A stretch of DNA of 51,352 bases from Brachybacterium alimentarium (GTDB taxonomy: Bacteria > Actinomycetota > Actinomycetes > Actinomycetales > Dermabacteraceae). Position 1 is the first letter of the stretch. The number at the start of each line of letters is the position of its first letter. Below are positions 33,172 through 40,194 of the stretch, piece by piece. The position numbers and the translations under genes are program-made. The DNA lies in NCBI RefSeq assembly GCF_002332425.1, contig NZ_NRGS01000005.1:232760-284111 (forward strand), in the 5' to 3' direction. The notes below the pieces were generated by a model, which worked only from the letters and a program-made list of their open reading frames with translations, ran no database searches and had not been told where the DNA came from.

Positions 33172-33190
33172 CCCGCCCGGACCGGGCGGG
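33172..33190. terminator. Short bidirectional hairpin between convergent genes
   Basis: CCCGCCC (33172-33178) pairs with GGGCGGG (33184-33190) in the 25 bp between the membrane protein stop and the convergent HAD phosphatase stop. Confidence 0.65.
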
Positions 33191-33196
33191 GTCGGA

Positions 33197-34018
33197 TCAG
33201 ATCAGACCGAGACGCTCGAAGGCGGGGAGGATCCCGAGGTCGGCAGGGCGCGGAACCGTGAAGTCCGAGACCGCCAGGATCTCCGGACGGGACCCCTCGA
33301 TCCCGATGGACGTGCCCGCGACCCGTAGCATGCCCAGATCGTTCATCCCGTCACCGATCCCGACCGTCTCGGACAGGCCGATGCCGAGGTGAGCGGCGGC
33401 TTGCCGCAGCCCGTCGGCCTTGTCGATCGTCACCAGGTGGATCTCACCGGAGGCGGTGTCATCGCTCGCGATCGAGTTCGGCAGTGCGCCGACGTCCGGA
33501 CCGAGCTCCACGGCGAGCTGCTCGACCGGGATCGGGGAGCCCCACAGGGAGATCTTCGCGAAGGAGCAGGAGACGAGGTCCTCGGGGACGCGGACGGCAT
33601 CGATGATGTCCTGCGTGCCTCGGCCATAGCCTCCGGGGCGGGACGGCATGATCGGCCGGGCACGGATCCGTGCCGCGGAGTCCGGGGTGCACCACAGGGC
33701 CTCGGGCGACTCGAGAGCGAAGGTGGCTCCGTAGCCGCTCAGCAGCTCGACCGCGCGACGTGCCAGCGGCTCGGGGAACCGATCGTCGCGCAGCACCTCC
33801 CCTTCGACCTGCACATGGGCCCCTGCGGAGGAGATGACGCCGTCGAACAGCTCCGCGACCTCGGGCGCGACGATCGATCCCGGACGACCCGTGCACAGCA
33901 GGATGGCGTGCCCGGCGGCGCGTGCCGCCCTCACCGCCTCAGCGTGCTCGTGCGGCGCCACTCCGTGCTCGGCGAGAGTTCCGTCGAAGTCGATGAACAC
34001 GGCGTGCCGTGGGGTCAT
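33197..34018 (-). CDS. Cof-type HAD-IIB phosphatase
   Basis: A 273-residue HAD hydrolase with motif I FIDFDGTLAEHG, motif II LLCTGRPG, a C2B cap (about 80-190), motif III IDKADGLR and motif IV GIGDGMNDLGML, matching the Cof/YidA group of sugar- and cofactor-phosphate phosphatases. Substrate unknown. ATG 34018 has GGAGG about 5 nt upstream, so unlike many neighbours this mRNA has a leader. Confidence 0.9.
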   Translation of the reverse strand: MTPRHAVFIDFDGTLAEHGVAPHEHAEAVRAARAAGHAILLCTGRPGSIVAPEVAELFDGVISSAGAHVQVEGEVLRDDRFPEPLARRAVELLSGYGATFALESPEALWCTPDSAARIRARPIMPSRPGGYGRGTQDIIDAVRVPEDLVSCSFAKISLWGSPIPVEQLAVELGPDVGALPNSIASDDTASGEIHLVTIDKADGLRQAAAHLGIGLSETVGIGDGMNDLGMLRVAGTSIGIEGSRPEILAVSDFTVPRPADLGILPAFERLGLI

Positions 34019-34154
34019 GGGTCCTCCGTACCTGGTCAGATGCGGGCGAAGGGCTCCGACCGCTGCTCCAGTATGTCGGGACCGGGACCGCGCTGCCAGG
34101 CACGACAGTGCTTTCGGTGACCAGACCCATGCGATCCATGGTGGCCAGCGGGCC

Positions 34155-34202
34155 AGCGGTCCTGCGACTCAGCGGCCCTGCGGCTCAGCGGTCCAGCGAC
34201 TG
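34155..34202. repeat. 16-bp tandem repeat spanning the methyltransferase stop
   Basis: Three imperfect units (agcggtcctgcgactc, agcggccctgcggctc, agcggtccagcgactg) run from the intergenic region into the 3' end of the methyltransferase gene, whose last codons they form. The stop position probably reflects repeat copy number. Confidence 0.8.
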
Positions 34203-35167
34203 AGCGGCGGAGCGGTTCGGCGGGGTCGGTGGCTGCTGAGGAGCACGGAGAGGGTCACGGTGAACGGCGTCGCCGAGGGGGAGTTCTTCAGGGCCTCGAG
34301 GCGCTCGGGGAGCGCCGCCGCGTCGATGTGGCGTGCGCTCGGAGTCATCGCGACCAGATCGCGTGCGCTCGCGGCATCCAACGGCACCGCGCAGCGGACG
34401 GTGCGCTGGGTCTCGAGGTCGAAATGGGGATCGAGGGCGGCGTGCAGGCGCTCCTCCTTCTGCGGGTCCACTGCGACCATCCCCGGTACGAGGGCGCGCA
34501 GCTCGGCGAGGTGCTCGGCGGCGGGCCGAGCCACGATCAGTCGGCCCTCGGGATGCAGCACGCGGACGAACTCGGCGGGATTGCGCGGAGCGAACACGTC
34601 CAGCAGCGCATCGACGCTGCCGTCGGCGAGCGGTAAGGGGGCGAACACGTCGCCGCTGTGCACCGCCGCTCGCGGGTGGGAGCGGGCGGCGAACCGCAGC
34701 GAGCGGGCGGAGGTGTCGAAGCCGATGCCGCGTGCGGTGGGGAAGCGATCGAGCATCCCGGAGAGGTAGTAGCCGGGGCCGCAGCCCGCGTCCAGGACCG
34801 TCGGCACGCGGGAGCCGGCTCGATCGGATCCTCCGACTCCCTCGGACACGGTGGAGCCCGCGGGCGAGGGTGCCGCGGCGTTGAGCGCCGGGACGGTGTC
34901 GGCCGCGAGGTCGGTGATCGCCTCGAGCAACGGTCGATAGGCGCCGGAGGCCAGGAACCGTTCGCGGGCGCGGGCCATCTCGTCGTCGTCCCCGCTGATC
35001 GCACCGTTGCCCCTGAGCAGCGACACGTACCCGGCGCGCGCCAGGTCATAGGTGTGCCGCTGAGGGCAGCGCAGACTGCGCTGGACCAGTTCGAGCGTCG
35101 CACCGCACTGGGGGCAGCGGAGCACGTCGAGAGCACCGATCAGGGCTGGGGGAGCAGGAGCGGACAC
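34169..35167 (-). CDS. RlmA-like 23S rRNA (guanine-N1)-methyltransferase
   Basis: A 332-residue SAM-dependent RNA methyltransferase. The N-terminal zinc site is LRCPQCGATLELVQRSLRCP with a following QRHTYD (three Cys, one His). DLARAGYVSLLRG and DDDEMARARERFL follow, then SAM motif I VLDAGCGPGYYLSGM and LLDVFAPRNPAEFVRVL. AMTPSARHID near the C-terminus is typical of RlmA(I)/(II), which modify G745 or G748 of 23S rRNA. Which guanine is targeted is not readable; RlmA(II) homologues influence tylosin-type resistance. GTG 35167 lies 6 nt after TATCCT, so it is leaderless. The last residues are encoded by a tandem repeat. Confidence 0.88.
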   Translation of the reverse strand: MSAPAPPALIGALDVLRCPQCGATLELVQRSLRCPQRHTYDLARAGYVSLLRGNGAISGDDDEMARARERFLASGAYRPLLEAITDLAADTVPALNAAAPSPAGSTVSEGVGGSDRAGSRVPTVLDAGCGPGYYLSGMLDRFPTARGIGFDTSARSLRFAARSHPRAAVHSGDVFAPLPLADGSVDALLDVFAPRNPAEFVRVLHPEGRLIVARPAAEHLAELRALVPGMVAVDPQKEERLHAALDPHFDLETQRTVRCAVPLDAASARDLVAMTPSARHIDAAALPERLEALKNSPSATPFTVTLSVLLSSHRPRRTAPPLSRWTAEPQGR

Positions 35168-35173
35168 ATCGCC

Positions 35174-35179
35174 AGGATA
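35174..35179 (-). promoter_or_regulatory. -10 box TATCCT, leaderless methyltransferase start
   Basis: Minus-strand TATCCT ends 6 nt before GTG 35167. Confidence 0.55.
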
Positions 35180-35252
35180 CGGGGCGCGAGTCCCGGTCTC
35201 GTCGTCTCTTCGGCAGCACGGCATCGACTGTTCCGCAGCCCGTTCTCGGCCC

Positions 35253-35307
35253 GGCTTCGAACCGGCTTCGAACCGGCCTCGAACCGGCTTCGAACCGGCC
35301 TCGGACC
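35253..35307. repeat. 11-bp tandem repeat upstream of the rRNA methyltransferase
   Basis: Five 11-bp units (ggcttcgaacc with ggcctcgaacc and ggcctcggacc variants) lie between the UvrA2 stop and the methyltransferase promoter. The near-helical period and the TTCGAA palindrome in three units would put identical sites on one DNA face. Confidence 0.85.
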
Positions 35308-35374
35308 GGCCGCCGCCGTACCCGCGAAGCGCTCGAGCCCGCGCCCCGGGCCTGCGTCGCGCTTGCGCCGCGCC

Positions 35375-37795
35375 TCAGCCTCCTGCTCCGCCGCGCAGGT
35401 ATCGCGCCAGGTGCTCACCGGTCAGGGTGCTGGCCTCGGCGACGAGGTGTGCCGGGGTGCCCTCGAACACGACCTGGCCGCCGTCCACCCCGGCACCGGG
35501 GCCGAGGTCGACGAGCCAGTCCGCATGGGCCATGACGGCCTGATGATGCTCGATGACGATCACCGTCATTCCGCTCTCCACGAGCCGGTCGAGCAGGGCG
35601 AGCAGGGTGCCGACGTCCGCCAGGTGCAGCCCGTTGGTGGGTTCGTCCAGCACCAGGATCCCGCTCGTCGCGCCCATGTGCGTGGCGAGCTTGAGCCGCT
35701 GGCGCTCCCCGCCGGAGAGGGTGGTCAACGGCTGACCGATCGTCAGGTACCCCAGCCCCACCTCGTCCAGACGTCCCAGCACCGTGGCCGCGGCAGGCAC
35801 TCGGGACGAGCGGGCGGTGAAGAAGGCGAGCGCCTGCTCGACCGACATCTCCAGCACGTCGGCGATGCTCTTCGCTCCGCCCTCCTCCGGGCTCCCCAGC
35901 GTGTACTCGAGCACTGCGGCCTGGAACCGGCGCCCCTGGCATTCCTCGCAGACGGTCGAGACGGTCTCCATGAATCCGAGTTCGGTGTAGATCACCCCGG
36001 CCCCCCGGCAGACCGGGCAGGCCCCCTCGGAGTTGTTCGAGAACAGTCCGGGCTTGACGCCGTTGGCCTTCGCGAAGGCCTTGCGGATGGGGTCGAGCAG
36101 GCCCGTGTAGGTCGCGGGATTGGACCGTCGGGAGCCGCGGATCGCTCCCTGATCCACGACGGTGACGTCAGCATCCCGGGGCAGCGAGCTGTGGATGAGC
36201 GAGCTCTTCCCAGAACCGGCCACGCCCGTGATCACGGTGAGCACACCGAGCGGGATGTCGACGTCGACGGCACGCAGGTTGTGCTGGTCGGCCCCGCGGA
36301 TCTCGAGTGCGCCGGTCGCCCGGCGCGGCTGCTCCTTGAGGGTGACCCGCTGATCGAGGTGGCGCCCGGTGAGCGTGCCGGAGGCGCGCAGCCCCACCAC
36401 GTCGCCCTCGTACTGCAGCTGCCCGCCGTGGGAGCCCGCACGCGGTCCGAGGTCGACGACGTGATCGGCGATCGCGATGGTCTCGGGCTTGTGCTCGACC
36501 ACCAGCACCGTGTTGCCCTTGTCCCGCAGGGCCAGCAGCAGCTGGTTCATGGTCGCGATGTCATGCGGGTGCAGCCCGATGGTGGGCTCGTCGAACACGT
36601 AGGTGATGTCGGTCAGCGCCGATCCCAGGTGACGGATCATCTTGGTGCGCTGGGCCTCCCCGCCCGAAAGGGTCCCCGACGGGCGGTCCAGGGAGAGGTA
36701 TCCCAGGCCGATCCTCACGAACGAGTCCAGCAGGGCGGAGAGGTTCGTCAGCAGCGGCGAGACCTTCGGCCCCGTGTGCAGCGTGCGCAGGGACTCGACC
36801 CAGGCCGCCAGGTCGGTGATCTGCAGCGCCGTGGCGTCGGCGATCGAGAGCCCGTCGATCCGCGAGCTGCGGGCGTGCTCGGCGAGCCGGGTGCCGTCGC
36901 AGTCGGGGCACACGATGAACTTCACGGCCCGGTCCACGAAGGCCCGGACGTGCGGCTGCATCGAGTCTCGGTCCTTGGAGAGCATGGACTTCTGGATCTT
37001 CGGGATCAGGCCCTCGTAGGTCATGTTGACCCCGTCGATCCTGACCTTCGTGGGCTCCTTGTAGAGGAAGTCGTGGAGCTGGCGGGTGGTGAAGGTCCGG
37101 ATCGGCTTGTCGGAGGGGAAGAAGCCGGAGGACGCGAAGACCTTCACGTACCAGCCGCCGGCGGCGTAGTTGGGGATCGTGAACGGGCCCTCGTCCAGCG
37201 ACTTGTCCTCGTCGTACAGCTCTGCCAGGTCGACGTCCGAGACCTCGCCCATGCCCTCGCACCGCGGACACATGCCGCCCACCCGCGAGAAGGTGGTCTT
37301 CTCGGCGATGGTCCTCGCGCCCTTCTGCACGGTCATCGCCCCGGAGGCGGTGACACTGGGGACGTTGAACGAGTAGGCACCGGGTCCGCCCACGTGCGGT
37401 GCGGCGAGAGCGGAGAACAGGGTGCGCAGGTAGGCGCCCGCATCGGTCACGGTCCCCACGGTGGAGCGCACGTTCGCCCCCATCCGTTCCTGGTCCACGA
37501 TGATCGCGGTGGTCAGTCCCTGCAGGTCATCGACATCCGGGCGGGAGAGCGACGGCATGAATCCCTGCACGAAGGAGCTGTAGGTCTCGTTGATCATCCG
37601 CTGCGACTCCGCGGCGATGGTGCCGAACACGAGGGAGCTCTTGCCCGAGCCGGAGACACCGGTGAACACCGTCAGGCGGCGCTTGGGCAGGTCCAGTGAG
37701 ATGCCGCGGAGGTTGTTCTCCCGGGCACCCCGCACCCGGATCACGTCGTGGGCGTCGAAGGCGAGGGGCCGGGGTGAGGGAGCGTGGGCGGTCAT
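35375..37795 (-). CDS. UvrA2-like ABC-ATPase (excinuclease A paralogue)
   Basis: An 806-residue UvrA-family protein, shorter than the roughly 950-residue UvrA and seemingly lacking the UvrB-binding domain, as in class II UvrA (UvrA2/DrrC group). It has two Walker A loops (GVSGSGKSSLVFG about 46-58 and GVAGSGKSSLIHS about 519-531), signatures LSGGEAQR and LSGGERQR, and zinc knuckles CPRCEGMG and CPVCRGAG...CEECQGR. The group is tied to resistance to DNA-intercalating drugs in antibiotic producers and in Deinococcus to damage tolerance. ATG 37795 has GGAG 5 nt upstream; an upstream in-frame extension overlaps the divergent promoter. It is head-to-head with a MerR-like gene. Confidence 0.93.
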   Translation of the reverse strand: MTAHAPSPRPLAFDAHDVIRVRGARENNLRGISLDLPKRRLTVFTGVSGSGKSSLVFGTIAAESQRMINETYSSFVQGFMPSLSRPDVDDLQGLTTAIIVDQERMGANVRSTVGTVTDAGAYLRTLFSALAAPHVGGPGAYSFNVPSVTASGAMTVQKGARTIAEKTTFSRVGGMCPRCEGMGEVSDVDLAELYDEDKSLDEGPFTIPNYAAGGWYVKVFASSGFFPSDKPIRTFTTRQLHDFLYKEPTKVRIDGVNMTYEGLIPKIQKSMLSKDRDSMQPHVRAFVDRAVKFIVCPDCDGTRLAEHARSSRIDGLSIADATALQITDLAAWVESLRTLHTGPKVSPLLTNLSALLDSFVRIGLGYLSLDRPSGTLSGGEAQRTKMIRHLGSALTDITYVFDEPTIGLHPHDIATMNQLLLALRDKGNTVLVVEHKPETIAIADHVVDLGPRAGSHGGQLQYEGDVVGLRASGTLTGRHLDQRVTLKEQPRRATGALEIRGADQHNLRAVDVDIPLGVLTVITGVAGSGKSSLIHSSLPRDADVTVVDQGAIRGSRRSNPATYTGLLDPIRKAFAKANGVKPGLFSNNSEGACPVCRGAGVIYTELGFMETVSTVCEECQGRRFQAAVLEYTLGSPEEGGAKSIADVLEMSVEQALAFFTARSSRVPAAATVLGRLDEVGLGYLTIGQPLTTLSGGERQRLKLATHMGATSGILVLDEPTNGLHLADVGTLLALLDRLVESGMTVIVIEHHQAVMAHADWLVDLGPGAGVDGGQVVFEGTPAHLVAEASTLTGEHLARYLRGGAGG

Positions 37796-37928
37796 CAGTT
37801 CTCCAGGGCGTCGAGATCGTGCGGCCGATGCAGGTGCTGCCGGGGTTGATCGTATCCTTGAAAAACCCGTTGAAGCCTGGGCTCGATCCTCATCGTCGGG
37901 GACGGCAGAACCTTCAAAGGAGGTCCAC

Positions 37929-38651
37929 ATGCGCCCGGTCGACCTGGCCCGCGAGCACTCCCTGTCCGCGCAGGCCGTGCGCAACTACGAGGAGGCGGGC
38001 GCGCTGCCGGTCGCCGCACGCAGCGCCGCGGGGCACCGTCGATACACCGAGCGTCACGCGCGTGCCCTGCGAGCGTTCCTCGCGCTGCGTCGTGCCATCG
38101 GCCACGCGCCCGCGCTGGAGATCATGAGGGCAGTGGGACGTGAGGATCTGGACGCAGCGCTCACCGGGGTCGATCGCGCTCATGATCGGCTGCTGCGCGA
38201 TCGCGCCACTCTCGCGGTGGTCGAGCAGGCGATCGGGGAGCTCGAGATGCATCGCGAGGGGCGCCTCGGCCGCGGCACGCGTGTCCTGGGCATCGGCGAG
38301 CTCGCGGGCCGCCTCGGCGTCTCCCCGGCGACGCTGCGCCATTGGGAGGCCGAGGGGCTGATCTCGGCGGTGCGGGAGCAGGGCAGCGGCCATCGCCGAT
38401 ACCCGCCGCAGCAGGCGTACGACGCCGAACTCGTCCATCTGCTGCGACGTGGCGGCCATCGACTCGCGGACATCAGGATCGTGCTCGGTCAGATGCACGG
38501 CCTCGGGGAGCCCACATCGCTCCGTGCCGCCCTCGACGTCTCGCGCGACCGGATCACCGCTCGCGGCCTCGCCCTGCTGGAGGCCTCCGCCGAGCTGTCC
38601 TCCCATCTCCGTGCGGAGCAGGCAGGACCGCTAGCCTGGGGCGGTGACTGA
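37929..38651 (+). CDS. Tandem-HTH MerR-family regulator
   Basis: A 240-residue regulator with two MerR winged helices in one chain. The first (1-70) has MRPVDLAREHSLSAQAVRNYEEAGALP and GHRRYTERH. The second (about 119-190) has IGELAGRLGVSPATLRHWEAEGL and GHRRYPPQQAYD. Each has the hallmark HRRY wing. The first is followed by a helix that could be a dimer coiled coil. A strong AAAGGAGGT ribosome site precedes ATG 37929. It is divergent from the UvrA2-like gene, its likely target. Its last 8 bp overlap the mycothione reductase start. Confidence 0.9.
   Translation: MRPVDLAREHSLSAQAVRNYEEAGALPVAARSAAGHRRYTERHARALRAFLALRRAIGHAPALEIMRAVGREDLDAALTGVDRAHDRLLRDRATLAVVEQAIGELEMHREGRLGRGTRVLGIGELAGRLGVSPATLRHWEAEGLISAVREQGSGHRRYPPQQAYDAELVHLLRRGGHRLADIRIVLGQMHGLGEPTSLRAALDVSRDRITARGLALLEASAELSSHLRAEQAGPLAWGGD
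38632..38637 (+). promoter_or_regulatory. -10 box TAGCCT inside merR, leaderless mtr start
   Basis: TAGCCT lies in the 3' coding part of the MerR gene and ends 6 nt before GTG 38644, so mtr can be transcribed separately. Confidence 0.5.
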
Positions 38652-40071
38652 CACCGAGCATTTCGACATCGCCCTTATCGGCTCCGGCTCCGCGAATTCC
38701 TTCCCGGGCCCCGACCTGGCCGGGCGCCGCATCGTGCAGATCGACCGCGGCGTGGGGCCGGACCACGTGTTCGGCGGGACCTGCCTGAACCTCGGGTGCA
38801 TCCCCACCAAGATGTTCGTGCACACTGCGGATCTTGCCGCCACCCCTGCGGAGTCCGCCCGCTTCGGCCTCACCGAACAGCTGCAGGGCGTGGACTGGCC
38901 CGCGATCCGCGATCGCGTCTTCGGCCGCATCGACCCCATCTCGCAGGGCGGTGAGGAGTACCGCAGCGACCACGAGGACAACGCGAACCTCACCCTGCTT
39001 CGCGGCACCGCCGCCTTCATCGGTCCGAAGACCGTCCAGGTGCGCGGCCATGACGGCAGTGAGCGGACGATCTCCGCGGACACCTTCGTGCTCGGCGCCG
39101 GCTCCCGGCCGGTGCTGCCGCCGATCGACGGGCTCGCGGACGCCGCCCCGCACACCTCGGACACGATCATGCGGATCGACTCCCTGCCCGCCTCGCTCGC
39201 GATCCTCGGCTCCGGGGTGATCGCCGTCGAGTTCGCGCACGTCTTCGCGTCCCTCGGCGTCGAGGTCACGCTGATCGCCCGTTCCGAGAAGGTGCTGCGC
39301 GGGGCCGACGCCGACATCTCCTCGCGCCTGACCGATCTCCTCGCGCAGCGGGTGCGCCTGGAGACCCGACTGTCGACCACGTCCGTGAGGCGCACCGACG
39401 CCGGGGTCGAGCTGCGCGGCCGGCGCGATGGTGCGGAGGTGGTGCTGGAGGCCGAGGAGCTGCTGGTCGCCGTCGGCCGGCGCCCCAACTCGGATCTGCT
39501 GGACGTCGCGGCCGCCGGGATCGATACGGCCGACGACGGACGGGTCGAGGTCGACGAGCACCAGCGGGTGCTGGGCGGGGGAGCGGTGCTCGAGGGCGTC
39601 TGGGCCTTCGGCGACCTCTCGAGCGCCCATCAGCTCAAGCACGTCGCCAATCACGAGCAGCGGATCGTACGGCACAACGTGCTCCATCCCGAGCAGATGC
39701 GCCGGTCCGACACCATGCCGATCCCCAGCGGTGTGTTCACCCATCCGCAGGTGGCCTGGGTGGGTGTGGACGAAGCCGCGGCGCGGCAGAGCGGCCGGGA
39801 GATTCGGGTCGCGGTGCAGGAGTACGCCTCGATCGCCTATGGATGGGCGATGGAGGACACCACCGGGTTCGTGAAGCTCGTCGCCGACGCCGAGACCACC
39901 GAGATCCTCGGCGCTCACTTCATCGGCCCCGACGCCACGACGCTCGTCCAGCTGCTGATCCAGGCGATGAGCACCGGGCAGACCGCTCGCGACATCGCCA
40001 CGACCCAGTACTGGATCCACCCGGCGATGCCGGAGCTGGTCGAGAACGCGCTGCTGCAGCTGATCGACTGA
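38644..40071 (+). CDS. mtr: Mycothione reductase
   Basis: A 475-residue FAD/NADPH disulfide reductase keeping mycothiol reduced, the thiol buffer of actinobacteria. FDIALIGSGSAN (FAD site), redox pair Cys47/Cys52 in GGTCLNLGCIPTKM, the NADPH-binding strand ILGSGVIAVEFAHVF, and C-terminal WIHPAMPELVENAL with His459-Glu464 as the active-site acid/base are all present. The GSGSAN N-terminus and GGTCLN motif favour Mtr over glutathione reductase or lipoamide dehydrogenase. GTG 38644 overlaps the MerR gene by 8 bp. Confidence 0.95.
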   Translation: MTDTEHFDIALIGSGSANSFPGPDLAGRRIVQIDRGVGPDHVFGGTCLNLGCIPTKMFVHTADLAATPAESARFGLTEQLQGVDWPAIRDRVFGRIDPISQGGEEYRSDHEDNANLTLLRGTAAFIGPKTVQVRGHDGSERTISADTFVLGAGSRPVLPPIDGLADAAPHTSDTIMRIDSLPASLAILGSGVIAVEFAHVFASLGVEVTLIARSEKVLRGADADISSRLTDLLAQRVRLETRLSTTSVRRTDAGVELRGRRDGAEVVLEAEELLVAVGRRPNSDLLDVAAAGIDTADDGRVEVDEHQRVLGGGAVLEGVWAFGDLSSAHQLKHVANHEQRIVRHNVLHPEQMRRSDTMPIPSGVFTHPQVAWVGVDEAAARQSGREIRVAVQEYASIAYGWAMEDTTGFVKLVADAETTEILGAHFIGPDATTLVQLLIQAMSTGQTARDIATTQYWIHPAMPELVENALLQLID

Positions 40072-40090
40072 CGCGCACCGCGCCGCAGAA

Positions 40091-40124
40091 GAGGGCCGGA
40101 CCTGCCTGTGCAGGTCCGGCCCTC
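40091..40124. terminator. Bidirectional hairpin between mtr and the LCP gene
   Basis: A perfect 15-bp stem (40091-40105 with 40110-40124) and a CTGT loop lie 19 nt after mtr. Four 5-bp gtgtc-like repeats follow to 40144. Confidence 0.85.
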
Positions 40125-40194
40125 GTGTCGTGTCGTGTCATGTCGGGGCGCGCTCATCCGCGCACCGGCCACCTTCGCGAACTGCGCGAGCGGG

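Noticed and set aside
35253..35307. CRISPR-like array
   Set aside because: Units are 11 bp with no spacers; it is a simple tandem repeat, and no cas genes are in the window.
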